Origin: an uncultured Adlercreutzia sp.
GTDB taxonomy: Bacteria > Actinomycetota > Coriobacteriia > Coriobacteriales > Eggerthellaceae
NCBI GenBank assembly: GCA_902478715.1
Contig: CABSMC010000015.1
Span: 1-43,533, forward strand
DNA: 43,533 bases
Reading direction: 5' to 3'
The position numbers were made by a program, and so were the translations under genes. This document shows positions 8,830 to 17,247 of this stretch, piece after piece. A model generated the notes under the pieces. The model saw only the letters and a program-made list of their open reading frames with translations. It ran no database searches and was not told the DNA's origin. Positions within the stretch are counted from its first letter, which is position 1. Every line of letters begins with the position of its first letter.

Positions 8830-9521
8830 GCGCCCCATCTCCCCTCTCCGTCATCATCGTGGACGACGACGAGCTCGTGGCCCAATCGCTGCGCACGATA
8901 CTGGAGGCGCGCGGCAATGTGCGCGTGGCGGCCCTCAGCACGAAGGGGGCCGAGGCGGCGGCGCTTTTCAACGAGCACCATCCCGACATCATGCTCCTCG
9001 ACATCCGCATGCCCGATCTGTCGGGTCTGGCCGCCGGTGAGGCCATCCTCGCCGCCCACCCGAAGGCGCGCATCGTTTTCCTCACCACCTTTGCCGACGA
9101 CGACTACATCGTGCGCGCGCTGGCGATCGGGGCCCGCGGCTACCTCATCAAGCAGGAGGCGCGCGGTCTGGCCGAAGCGCTGCATTCCGTCATGGAAGGC
9201 CAGATCGTCCTGGGATCCGATGTCACCGACCGCGTGAGCGCGCTCATCGGGCAACGGCCAGCAAACGGCGCCGGAGCCGCCTTCGACGACTCTCTGTCGC
9301 ACCCCGATAACAGCCAGGCCGCCCCCGCCCCCGCCTTCGCCGAGGGCCTCACGCAGCGCGAGCGCGATATCGCTGAGCTCATCGCCGAGGGGCTCGACAA
9401 CCGCGAGATCGCGCAGGCGCTGTACCTGTCCGAGGGCACCGTGCGCAACCACATCTCGGCCATCCTGCAGAAGTGCGGCCTGAGAAACCGTACCCAGATC
9501 GCCATCGCCTGGTGGCGGTAG
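8826..9521 (+). CDS. NarL/FixJ-family response regulator
   Basis: 231 residues. Receiver domain 8-122 with acidic pocket DDD (13-15), phosphoacceptor Asp59 in MLLDIRMPD, Lys109 in GYLIKQE. A 40-residue flexible linker (about 145-170, Ala/Pro/Ser rich) leads to a LuxR-type HTH (about 172-231, LTQRERDIAELIAEGLDNREIAQ...SEGTVRNHISAILQKCG). AGGAGG lies upstream of the ATG; the gene overlaps the kinase stop by four bases. It is the likely transcriptional regulator of the divergent ABC-2 exporter. Confidence 0.93.
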   Translation: MSAPSPLSVIIVDDDELVAQSLRTILEARGNVRVAALSTKGAEAAALFNEHHPDIMLLDIRMPDLSGLAAGEAILAAHPKARIVFLTTFADDDYIVRALAIGARGYLIKQEARGLAEALHSVMEGQIVLGSDVTDRVSALIGQRPANGAGAAFDDSLSHPDNSQAAPAPAFAEGLTQRERDIAELIAEGLDNREIAQALYLSEGTVRNHISAILQKCGLRNRTQIAIAWWR

Positions 9522-9665
9522 GTCGCAGCGTCATCCGCTCCCCACCGCCCGCGACGTTCCCCGGCGCCCTCATCGTCCGCAAGACCGCATGGTGCGCCGC
9601 TGCAATTTCATGCAAGAAATCTACGGGCAAATGGCTATCATCTCTCTTTGTTATGGAGATGACTC

Positions 9666-10172
9666 ATGCCCCACATACCCAACAGCCCCGCTCATCCCGA
9701 CATCACGAGACCGTGCGCTGCGGCCGGCCTCGACAAGTACCGCGCCCTGCGGTCGTTCACCGCCGCCTTCGGGCTCACACCCATGCGCTACCTTGCCTCG
9801 CTGCGGGTGGAGGCCGCCCGGGAGGCGCTCGCCGCCGGGGCTATCTGCGCCGACGCCGCCTGGGCGGCAGGCTTCTCCGACCAGGCTCACCTGACCCGCG
9901 CCTTCAAGGAACGTCTCGGCATGACGCCCGGCTTCTACCAGCGCGCCATCGCCGGAGCCGATCCTGCGGACGCGCTTGCTTCGTCGCCAGAGCAGGTGCG
10001 CCCATGGAAGCGCACGCGCTCGCCCTGTTCACCATCCTCGTTTGGAGCACCACCTTCGTCGCCGCCCTCGTGTGGTCGGTCTACTCCACCCTCGTCGATC
10101 GCATCGCCGACGCGGGCTACGAAACGCTGGCCGCCACCAAGCGCATCTTCGCGTGGGGCCTTTTGTTCATGA
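9666..10172 (+). pseudogene. AraC-family regulator remnant lacking its middle
   Basis: A good start region (TATGGAGATGACTC before ATG) opens a short N-terminus (MPHIPNSPAHPDITRP) that jumps directly into the second helix of the first HTH of an AraC DNA-binding domain (AAAGLDKYRALRSFTAAFGLTPMRYL), then a complete second HTH (ADAAWAAGFSDQAHLTRAFKERLGMTPGFYQ). The ligand-binding domain and the beginning of HTH1, some 150 residues in the usual family length, are absent. Homology ends near 9950-10000, after which the frame stays open to 10172 and overlaps the next remnant. Most likely an internal deletion; a functional truncated regulator cannot be excluded. Confidence 0.7.
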
Positions 10173-10534
10173 TGCCGGCCGTTCCCTTTGCAGGGGCCTT
10201 CCCCGCACTGGGCCTGGTCGACCCCTTCGTCGTTGCGAACCTGCTCTTCTTGGGACTCGGCGCCTCAGCTGCCTGCTTCGCCACCTGGAACTTCGCCGTG
10301 AAGCATCTCGGCGCCGTCGTCACGAGCACCTACATCTACCTGGTACCGGCGCTCACGGGCGCCGCCTCAGCCCTCGTGCTCGGCGAGCCGATGACGCCTC
10401 CCATCGTCGGCGGCGTCGCCCTCACCATCGCCGGCCTCATGCTTTCGAACCGCACGAAGAGCACCTGTAAACTTCACCGTTCCACACCCGCCATGCAGCC
10501 CGACAAAGCATTTTTGTGCAGGAAATTGCGATAG
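10004..10534 (+). pseudogene. EamA/DMT-family transporter remnant with internal deletion
   Basis: The frame starts like a complete EamA transporter (MEAHALALFTILVWSTTFVA, first helix) and then jumps to the start of the second EamA repeat (ALVWSVYSTLVDRIADAGYETLAATKRIFAWGLLF...) through to its last helix (GGVALTIAGLMLSNR). About 176 codons remain against roughly 290-300 in intact members, so the rest of repeat 1 is missing. The C-terminus runs on into the inverted repeat at 10511, giving a foreign tail. An AraC regulator followed by an EamA exporter is a common pair; here both partners have lost their centres. Confidence 0.7.
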
Positions 10535-10672
10535 GGAGAACCTGACGACGACCGCCATGGGCTCAGCTTTTTGCGTTCGTGACGTTTTCCCAGGTCACAT
10601 GATTTTCCAAACGATCCGTTCCGCAACGGATCGTCTTTTAGACTCTCCCTATCGCAATTTCCTGCACAAAAA
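10511..10672. repeat. 162-bp element with perfect 29-bp inverted ends
   Basis: Left arm 10511-10539 begins TTTTTGTGCAGGAAATTGCG; right arm 10644-10672 is its exact reverse complement over 29 bp. The 104-bp core carries a second, smaller inverted repeat (10611-10634). No transposase frame fits inside. Possible explanations are a non-autonomous mobile element (MITE-like) or a strong structured 3' end. The left arm overlaps the end of the EamA remnant. Confidence 0.8.
10611..10640 (+). terminator. Terminator-like hairpin inside the inverted-repeat element
   Basis: ACGATCCGTT (10611-10620), loop CCGC, AACGGATCGT (10625-10634), then CTTTTA. Ten-base-pair stem with a short T-run on the plus strand, suited to end transcripts from the AraC/EamA remnants. 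Confidence 0.55.
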
Positions 10673-10826
10673 GAGCCTCGCAAGCAACAGCGCGGCGCAA
10701 TGCTTCTGCGGAAGTAGTAAAATGACGGCACTATCGCCGACACGGCCTACAGCGTTAGACGATTCGCAGCCTGCTTCCCGCTACATCACCGCCCCTGCCG
10801 TGCCGCACCGGAGAAAGGATCGTCCC

Positions 10827-11522
10827 GTGGCCGCTATTCCCGATCCCGTCCAAACCGCCTACGAGACGGCGGCGGCCCAGCGCACCTTGTCGCTGCCGAC
10901 CATCCCGGAAGAGCTGCGCGCTCTGGAGGCCGACGACTTGCGCGGCGGCGCCGACGAGCCCCTGGAGGCCATCGACGCGAGCGGCCTCATCATCGCCGAC
11001 GAGAACTTCTCGGAATTGCAAGCGGCCCACGCCCGGTTCGCGAACTGTTTCCTCTCCTGCTGTGACTTCTCCGGTTCGCTGTTCACCGACACGGTGTTCG
11101 AAGGATGCGACTTCGCCAACAGCTACTTCGACAACGCCGGCTTCACCCGCTGCACCTTCAAGAACTGCAAGCTCACGGGCGCGTCGTTTATGGAGGCGAA
11201 CCTGGAGCACGTGGCCCTTGAAGACTGCACGCTGGACTTCGGCGCCTTCAACCGTTGCCGTTTCTGGGCCGTATCGGCCACACGCTGCGATTTCTCCGGT
11301 GCCGACATGGCCGAGATGGAGCTGCACTACGTGACGCTGGACGACGACCGCTTCATCGGCACGAGCTTCTTCCGCACACCCCTGCTCGGGCTCGATTTCT
11401 CCACCTGTCAGCTGGAGGGCGTGGCGCTCTCCGACACCATGGCGGAAATCTACGGCACGAAGATGAATGTCTATCAGGCCGCAGCCTTAGCCCGCCGCCT
11501 CGGCGTCATCGTGGCGGAGTAG
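10827..11522 (+). CDS. Pentapeptide-repeat protein
   Basis: 231 residues if started at the GTG (10827) with AGAAAGGAT upstream. From about residue 60 the sequence folds into the pentapeptide pattern of alternating Leu/Phe and small residues (CDFSGSLFTDTVFEGCDFANSYFDNAGFTRCTFKNCKLTGASFMEANLEH...), consistent with a right-handed quadrilateral beta-helix. Such proteins have diverse roles; the Qnr/MfpA subset protects DNA gyrase, but nothing here proves that. An alternative in-frame ATG at 10722 would add 35 residues of no recognisable fold. It stands alone between an inverted-repeat element and a terminator. Confidence 0.85.
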   Translation: MAAIPDPVQTAYETAAAQRTLSLPTIPEELRALEADDLRGGADEPLEAIDASGLIIADENFSELQAAHARFANCFLSCCDFSGSLFTDTVFEGCDFANSYFDNAGFTRCTFKNCKLTGASFMEANLEHVALEDCTLDFGAFNRCRFWAVSATRCDFSGADMAEMELHYVTLDDDRFIGTSFFRTPLLGLDFSTCQLEGVALSDTMAEIYGTKMNVYQAAALARRLGVIVAE

Positions 11523-11528
11523 GGCAAA

Positions 11529-11557
11529 GCCCCGGCGCAGCCGAAGCGCACCGGGGC
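11529..11557 (-). terminator. Terminator between convergent genes
   Basis: GCCCCGG (11529-11535) pairs with CCGGGGC (11551-11557); on the minus strand the stem is followed by TTTGCCC. It lies in the 71-bp gap between the pentapeptide-repeat gene and the EamA gene and could serve both. Confidence 0.5.
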
Positions 11558-11593
11558 GGGCAAGAGAAGCTCGGAAAACGAAGCCGGAAAACG

Positions 11594-12667
11594 CTACGCG
11601 GCCATCCGGTTTTTTCGACGGCTGCGCACGAACAAGCGCGGAGGAGCCACGGCCCGACGGTGCAACGGGACGAGGGGAGCCGGCGCAGAAGGTGCCCCCG
11701 CCGAAGTCGCCATTGCAACCGAAGCCGCCGGCACTGCCGACATCGCAGCAGGAGCAGAGGCCGGCACCTTCCCGGGAGCCGGCGCGCCCGTGCGTCCGTC
11801 GGCCCAGGTGGCGGCCACCACCGTGCCCACGATGACCGCGGCACCCAGAAGCCCCATCGCCGAAAGCGTCTCTCCCAGGAACAGATAGGCGAATAGGGCC
11901 GTGAACACCGGCTCGCCGGTCAGCAGCAGCGACACCGTCGTGGAAGAGAGGCGGTCGAGCGCCAAGCTCTGCAGGAAGAACGCCAGGCAGGTGGAGAACA
12001 ACGCCAAGAACACGATGATACCCCAGGCCACCGGCCGCACGGCGGCCACGTCCAGCATCGGCTCCCACGCCAGAGCGCATCCCAGGCACAGCGCGAAGGC
12101 CACGGCGATCTGCGTGCCGGCCACCGTAACGGCGTCAAGCTCGGCCAGCGCCTGCTTGCCGAACACGAGCGCGCCGGCCAGCGCCACCGAAGACCCTAAA
12201 GCCAGAAGCTCGCCCGGCCCCACGGCGAGACTGCCGCCCTGGCTGCACAGAAGGTACAGGCCGCCGGCTACTCCCACCTGAAAGGGAATGATGGCGCGCG
12301 GGTAGCGGGAACGCTCCACCACCGTCGAGAGGAAGGGCGCGAACACCACCGGCAGCGCCACGAGGAACCCCACGTTGGTGGCGGTGGTAAGGTCGAGCGC
12401 CACGTTGCAGCACAGATACGAAATGCCCATGCACAGCGCCTGGGGCAGCCACAACCGCACCTTCACGTTGCGAAGCCGCGCGACGATGCGGCGCCCGAAG
12501 AAGAAGGCGAACACCGCCGTGGCCAAGCCGAAGCGGACGGCCAGGCACCACAGAGGCGTGATGGAGTCGTAGGCGAACTTCGTCACAGCGCTGCCCGATC
12601 CGAAAATGACCACTTCAATGAGCACGAAGACCACGAACGGCCAACGCGCCTGCTTCCAATGACTCAT
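11594..12667 (-). CDS. EamA/DMT-family exporter
   Basis: 357 residues from the ATG at 12667, which has GAGAGGAGGAGCC upstream. Two EamA repeats of five helices each: first repeat about 8-140 (FVVFVLIEVVIFGSGSAVTKFAYDSITPLWCLAVRFGLATAVFAFFFG), second about 150-290 ending in LGETLSAMGLLGAAVIVGTVVAATW. These inner-membrane proteins export small metabolites or drugs; substrate unknown. The last 65 residues are an Ala/Pro-rich then basic tail (RRAVAPPRLFVRSRRKNRMAA), unusual for the family. A divergent LysR gene probably controls it. Confidence 0.9.
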   Translation of the reverse strand: MSHWKQARWPFVVFVLIEVVIFGSGSAVTKFAYDSITPLWCLAVRFGLATAVFAFFFGRRIVARLRNVKVRLWLPQALCMGISYLCCNVALDLTTATNVGFLVALPVVFAPFLSTVVERSRYPRAIIPFQVGVAGGLYLLCSQGGSLAVGPGELLALGSSVALAGALVFGKQALAELDAVTVAGTQIAVAFALCLGCALAWEPMLDVAAVRPVAWGIIVFLALFSTCLAFFLQSLALDRLSSTTVSLLLTGEPVFTALFAYLFLGETLSAMGLLGAAVIVGTVVAATWADGRTGAPAPGKVPASAPAAMSAVPAASVAMATSAGAPSAPAPLVPLHRRAVAPPRLFVRSRRKNRMAA

Positions 12668-12828
12668 GGCTCCTCCTCTCAGCTTCGTCGCGACCCGCAT
12701 CCGGCACATGGCGGCGCGCAACCTCCTTCAAAGCGCAAAAATCCAAGCCCCACCTGGGGCGTTCTTTCTCTGAATTTGGAACGATGGCTATACTAAGCTC
12801 CGAGCAGGAAAAAGTAAAACGAGACTTC

Positions 12829-12873
12829 TTGTAAAACATTTTAAGAAAGTCTTATAATTGTGCAGACGCACAA
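12829..12873 (+). promoter_or_regulatory. Promoter and palindromic operator of the LysR gene
   Basis: TTGTAA (12829-12834), 18-bp spacer, TATAAT (12853-12858). A 16-bp palindrome TTGTGC-AGAC-GCACAA (12858-12873) overlaps the expected transcription start, the right place for autorepression by a LysR-type protein. Confidence 0.6.
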
Positions 12874-12911
12874 CACAGAGCAGGCTTATCCGCACCCCCA
12901 GGAGGCGCCTT

Positions 12912-13799
12912 ATGGCCAACCAGAAATACGACGCGTTCCTCACAGTGGCGCGCCTCGGCAGCTTCAAGGCCGCCGCCGAGGAACTGGGCTACACTCAGGC
13001 TGGCATCAGCTACCTGGTGAACGCCTTGGAAAAAGAGCTGGGGCTGACGCTCTTTTTGCGCGAATACGGCGGCGTGCATCTTACTACCGAGGGCCGCGAA
13101 GTGCTCGGTCTTGTGCAGGCGATCAACGCCGACGAGCATGCGCTGGCCGCCCGCGTGCGCGAACTTGCCGATCGGGAGGGCGGCCTTGTGCGCGTGGGAG
13201 CCTTCACGAGCGTGGCCATCGAGTGGTTTCCCTCCATAGCGCGGGCCTTCCTCGACCAGTATCCGAAAATCGACCTGAAGCTTCTGTGCATCGACGACGA
13301 GGAGGAGCTCGTGAACGCCGTGTGGGAGGGCCGCGCCGACTGCGCCTTCTCCATCGCGCCCGAGCGGCGCAACCTGGAGGCGGTGCCGCTGCACACCGAC
13401 CCGCTGCTTGTGGTGCTGCCGCCGGACCATCCCCTCGCGGGCGCCCCCTTCTTCCCCACCGAAGCCTTAGCCCGCGAGCCCTACGTGCAGCTGCAGGGCA
13501 ACGCGCGCCCCTCCGAGATGGAGGCGCTGTTCGAGGCCAACGGCGTCACCCCCAACGTGCGCTTCACGGTGGACTCCGACTACGCCGTCATGTCCATGGT
13601 CAGCGCCGGCCTGGGCTTCTCCGTGCTGCCGAGCCTTATTCTGTCGCGCCCTCTGTTCCCGCTCGCCGTCCTGCCTGCCGAGCGCGAGTGCTCCCGCAGC
13701 ATCTCGCTCGCCGTCCGTTCGCGCGAGGCCGCCTCCGCCGCCACCCGTGCCTTCGCCGAAGTCACCCGGGAATGGGTGGCCGACCGCTACGGGAGATAA
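12912..13799 (+). CDS. LysR-family transcriptional regulator
   Basis: 295 residues; the ATG follows CAGGAGGCGCC. N-terminal winged HTH about 1-60 (YDAFLTVARLGSFKAAAEELGYTQAGISYLVNALEKELGLTLFLRE), then the periplasmic-binding-protein-like effector domain about 90-290 (VRVGAFTSVAIEWFPSIARAFLDQYPKIDLKLL...). It is divergent from the EamA exporter gene with a 244-bp gap that holds its own promoter, so it probably controls the exporter and itself. The effector is unknown. Confidence 0.93.
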   Translation: MANQKYDAFLTVARLGSFKAAAEELGYTQAGISYLVNALEKELGLTLFLREYGGVHLTTEGREVLGLVQAINADEHALAARVRELADREGGLVRVGAFTSVAIEWFPSIARAFLDQYPKIDLKLLCIDDEEELVNAVWEGRADCAFSIAPERRNLEAVPLHTDPLLVVLPPDHPLAGAPFFPTEALAREPYVQLQGNARPSEMEALFEANGVTPNVRFTVDSDYAVMSMVSAGLGFSVLPSLILSRPLFPLAVLPAERECSRSISLAVRSREAASAATRAFAEVTREWVADRYGR

Positions 13800-13830
13800 A
13801 AGCCAAATCGCTCTGGCACTCTCAAAACAC

Positions 13831-13860
13831 CGAAAGGGGCCGACACAACGGCCCCTTTCG
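13831..13860. terminator. Bidirectional terminator between LysR and flavin reductase genes
   Basis: Perfect 12-bp stem CGAAAGGGGCCG / CGGCCCCTTTCG with a 6-nt loop, in the 83-bp gap of two convergent genes. Confidence 0.8.
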
Positions 13861-13882
13861 AGAGGGAGGGAAAAGTGCAGTC

Positions 13883-15547
13883 TCAGGCCCAGGATTCCTC
13901 GCTGGCAACATTTCTGCCCGCTATGCGCCCGAAGGTGTAGCAACTTGCAACGGAAGCGCCGCTACCGCAATAGCCAGTTCCAAGGATATCGCTCGCATTG
14001 CGGCCCGCAGAATAAAGTCCCGGAATGGGTGTGTCGTCCATGGCTGAGAGCACCTGAGCATCGGTATTAATCTTAAGGCCACCATAGGTAAAAAGACCGT
14101 TGAGCGTCGTAGCCGCTACGGCGTAAAAAGGCGGCTTCGAGATTGGTCGAGTATACGCAGGTCGTTTCATCCACAGAGGATCCTCCCCTTTTTGAGCGTA
14201 TTCGTTGTAGTACGCGATGGTGTTTTCAAGAGCACCTGTCGGCATTTGGAGAGCTGCAGCCAAAGCATCGATAGTGTCAGCCTGGGCCACAATGACATCA
14301 GCGCCCACCTCGGATATCTCATTCATTTGCTCATACGTCTGCTGGTCGAACACCATATAGCACGTTTCGTAATCGCGGAAGTAATAAGGATTACGGGCAA
14401 CTTGCGCATAATAGGAGCCCGCATAATGGTCTTCGGCAATGAAGCGCACCCCGCGCTTGTTCACAAGCGCGCTAAACAGAAGGGGACCGCCTACCACGCT
14501 ATCGCGCGCTATCCATGCCCCGTTGGAAAGTTGCCCATAAGCAAAGTTCATGTGGCGCGTATCAGCACCAACTCCCTGGCCCATGCGAATGCCATCGCCG
14601 GTATCCCCTTCAGTACCTATGACAAAGCTTCCAGCCGCATAGGGGACATACTGCTCGACCATCGCGTCATTGAATGCGAAACCGCCCGTGCAAAGAACGA
14701 CCCCTTTGTTGGCTTTGACGTTATAGGGCCTCCCCTCCTTCTCGGCTTGTACTCCGACCACTCTGCCCGTTTCTGGATGCACGATAAGACGTTCAGCCGG
14801 TGTTTTGTAGAGAATTTCAGGGGATAAGTTCTCGACTGCTTTCTGGAGGGGGGCAAAGAACCCCGAGCCATTTTTCGCCCCCGTGAGCGTACCCTCCAGA
14901 TCGTCAGTCAGACCTTCAACCCAGTGGCTATGAGGCACCGCTTCGCAGTACCCCACATAATCGAGATTGAATTCATCGCCCGTGCATGCCAAGCCGGCAT
15001 CATAGTTTTCCTCTTCGGGCCACGGAGGATTGTATCCGGGTTGGAAGACCACGCCGAGCGTATCCACGAGCCAATGATATAAATCAAGCGACTCGTCAGC
15101 CATGACGCGACAATGCGCCTCGCTCACGCCAGGACCCGTTGCTGCAACAAGATATTGGTAATAGTTATCTGACGTCTCGTCGAACCCAGCTGCTATTTGG
15201 GTAGGGGTTCCCCCTCCCATGTATATAAGACCTCCGCAAATATTGGTAGATCCACCGGCTTTGCTTTGCTTTTCCAAAATGGTTACCGTAGAACCCGCGT
15301 TCAGCGCCTCCCACGCCGCCGCTGCACCAGCACCGCCGAAACCAGCTACCACCACATCAGACTCAGCATCCCACGTGTCCGGAAGCCCAACTGGACTCAA
15401 AGGCGCAGCATTGCTCCCAGACTGATCGGGGCTGCAGCCCCCGAGCATCCCGCCAACCAACGCTGCTCCGCCAACAGCAACTCCTCCCTGCAGAAAAGCA
15501 CGACGGCTAAGAGAACCGCCCTCTCGACCACGACAATACGCTGCCAT
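13883..15547 (-). CDS. Tat-exported lipoprotein flavin reductase (FAD_binding_2, fumarate-reductase-like)
   Basis: 554 residues from the ATG at 15547 (GGAAGGGAG upstream). Signal: SRRAFLQGG (14-22) is a twin-arginine motif, then a hydrophobic stretch and a lipobox LGGC with Cys38, so the mature enzyme would be a lipid-anchored extracytoplasmic protein. FAD-binding GFGGAG (69-74), EKQSKAGGSTNICGG, and a C-terminal PFYAVAATTLNGLFTYGGLKIN...GLYSAGRNASDILGTGYCGSG block are those of fumarate reductase/urocanate reductase/ketosteroid dehydrogenase flavoproteins. No FMN-binding or haem domain is present, so electrons must come from a separate partner. Relatives in Eggerthellaceae reduce dietary or host compounds as respiratory acceptors; the substrate here is unknown. 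The gene is clearly AT-richer than its flanks. Confidence 0.9.
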   Translation of the reverse strand: MAAYCRGREGGSLSRRAFLQGGVAVGGAALVGGMLGGCSPDQSGSNAAPLSPVGLPDTWDAESDVVVAGFGGAGAAAAWEALNAGSTVTILEKQSKAGGSTNICGGLIYMGGGTPTQIAAGFDETSDNYYQYLVAATGPGVSEAHCRVMADESLDLYHWLVDTLGVVFQPGYNPPWPEEENYDAGLACTGDEFNLDYVGYCEAVPHSHWVEGLTDDLEGTLTGAKNGSGFFAPLQKAVENLSPEILYKTPAERLIVHPETGRVVGVQAEKEGRPYNVKANKGVVLCTGGFAFNDAMVEQYVPYAAGSFVIGTEGDTGDGIRMGQGVGADTRHMNFAYGQLSNGAWIARDSVVGGPLLFSALVNKRGVRFIAEDHYAGSYYAQVARNPYYFRDYETCYMVFDQQTYEQMNEISEVGADVIVAQADTIDALAAALQMPTGALENTIAYYNEYAQKGEDPLWMKRPAYTRPISKPPFYAVAATTLNGLFTYGGLKINTDAQVLSAMDDTPIPGLYSAGRNASDILGTGYCGSGASVASCYTFGRIAGRNVASEESWA

Positions 15548-15702
15548 AACATCTCCCTTCCTTAGCTGTATTGCGCCGGCACCATACCGGAGCCAATAGC
15601 ATGGTAGGAGGAGGATCAAGCGCTGTGATCATATCGAATTCTCTGTTTATTCCTCAAGCACCCCGAGAGAAACCTATGGGTGCGAGCAAAAAGCAAGATG
15701 GA

Positions 15703-15708
15703 TATAAT
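15703..15708 (+). promoter_or_regulatory. -10 box of the LuxR gene, leaderless layout
   Basis: TATAAT ends six bases before an in-frame ATG (15715), the same spacing as at the sensor kinase gene 7672. No clear -35 box is seen, as expected for a promoter that needs an activator. Confidence 0.45.
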
Positions 15709-15714
15709 GAAGGA

Positions 15715-17199
15715 ATGGGTCCGATAGCAAACAACCATGCTCGTCTGAGGAAAAGGGCTGACGCAACAATGGCGATCGCTCGCATTGTGGGTTTTGCCCT
15801 CCTTTTAGCATGGTTCAGCGCAAGCGGCTTCTCGGCCTCTTCTGCCTCCGCAAGCCATGCTGACCTTCTCACCCTGGCAGCATTCACCACGCTGCTCTTT
15901 GCTATCGCCTTTCGTAGGCGAGCTCGGGACAGCAAACAACATGCGCGGATGTTTTATCTTTTGTTCAGCGCCATGGCTGCAGCTGGGACCATTGCCCCAT
16001 CTTTCATTGACAATAATCTCGTCGTCAGCATAATTTGCCCCCTCCTCGCAGCAGCAGGTCTCGCTATTCTTGTTCTCGGGTGGGGCTCTCTTTTCAGCAA
16101 ACAAAACATGACTGAAGTCATCCCAGAGACCATCATGGCCCAGCTTCTCATGTCGATCGTTCACTTGACGAGCTGTTTCCTTTCGCCACTCCTTGAAGCC
16201 GTCTTCCGAGGAGTCTACCTTATCGGATCAGCACTCATGCTTGCAGTCGCAAAGAAAGGCGCTGTATCGAGCAAGCATTCTTCTGTCGCGGATGAGGGTT
16301 GCAAGAGCAGCCGATTAACAACGGAGCGCCAACCATTTATTCGGTTCATTCTCGCTATCAACCTATGGGGGGCCGCCATCAACCTTCTCTACAATATTTA
16401 TCGTTATTGCGCGCCCCTTGATTTCACGAATCTCTCGGCTCCCGCTGCGCTGATAGAGATAACGTTTTTGGGCATTCTCTTCTTTGTGGCCAATATGCGA
16501 AGAATGAAAGATACTCAACTTTACACGATTATATTCGCTGCTATACTTCTCGCTTTCCTTTTAGTACCGATTCTTGGCATACAGAGCGCAGTGCCCTTCT
16601 ACGCACTGTTTCTCGGCTTCGCAGCATTATCGGTGCTCACATGGACTCTTTCCGCGCAAATATGTCATACCTATCGGCTTGACCCAAATATGGTGTACGG
16701 TTGCGCCATAGGATCATTCCTCGGATTACAAATCGTTGCAGCCCGCGTCATCGCCCAAGACGCATTCAGCGGAATTGCCTCCTCGCCCATCGAACTCAAT
16801 ACGCTCTGCTTGATAGGGGCGTTCATCTCTTTCGCTGCTTATCAGCTCGTATTCAGCCGCCACTCGGCAATATGGCCAGAGATAAAAGAAGCTACGCAGG
16901 AGGCCCCAGCAGAGCAACTAGCCGGAGGGGATGCTCCCCCAGGCGCCGAAACCGTCGCAGACCCCTTCGATCAATGGGACAATTTTGCCGCTCTTTACCA
17001 TCTTACCCCTCGCGAGAGCGAGGTGCTTCTCCTCTTTGCACGAGGGCGAAGTTACGAGCGCATCCAAGAGACCCTCACGATCGCGCGGGGAACCGTAAAC
17101 TATCATATGTCCAATGCTTATAGAAAAATTGGCATTTCAAGCCGGCAAGATCTATTGGACCGTCTTGACGAAACCGCGCATCTCAACGACAAGAATTAG
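15715..17199 (+). CDS. Membrane-spanning LuxR-family regulator
   Basis: About 494 residues: roughly 10-12 hydrophobic helices (about 20-420) followed by a C-terminal LuxR HTH (about 425-490, LTPRESEVLLLFARGRSYERIQETLTIARGTVNYHMSNAYRKIG). The plan, a transporter-like membrane domain fused to a DNA-binding domain, is typical of a large family in Eggerthella and relatives, generally placed next to the reductase gene that each one controls. Start is uncertain: ATG at 15715 follows a TATAAT by six bases; ATG 15676 (13 codons upstream) and ATG 15769 are alternatives. It is divergent from the Tat reductase gene and shares its lower GC content, so the pair probably moves together. Confidence 0.88.
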   Translation: MGPIANNHARLRKRADATMAIARIVGFALLLAWFSASGFSASSASASHADLLTLAAFTTLLFAIAFRRRARDSKQHARMFYLLFSAMAAAGTIAPSFIDNNLVVSIICPLLAAAGLAILVLGWGSLFSKQNMTEVIPETIMAQLLMSIVHLTSCFLSPLLEAVFRGVYLIGSALMLAVAKKGAVSSKHSSVADEGCKSSRLTTERQPFIRFILAINLWGAAINLLYNIYRYCAPLDFTNLSAPAALIEITFLGILFFVANMRRMKDTQLYTIIFAAILLAFLLVPILGIQSAVPFYALFLGFAALSVLTWTLSAQICHTYRLDPNMVYGCAIGSFLGLQIVAARVIAQDAFSGIASSPIELNTLCLIGAFISFAAYQLVFSRHSAIWPEIKEATQEAPAEQLAGGDAPPGAETVADPFDQWDNFAALYHLTPRESEVLLLFARGRSYERIQETLTIARGTVNYHMSNAYRKIGISSRQDLLDRLDETAHLNDKN

Positions 17200-17247
17200 G
17201 CTCTTCCGGTACATCGAGACTCCGAGCGAGCCGATCAAAAATGAGCT

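Noticed and set aside
10511..10672. Insertion sequence with transposase
   Set aside because: Inverted ends are present but the core is 104 bp with no coding potential; at most a non-autonomous element.
10827..11522. Qnr-type quinolone-resistance protein
   Set aside because: The pentapeptide pattern is clear but irregular, and no feature specific to Qnr/MfpA can be seen by eye.
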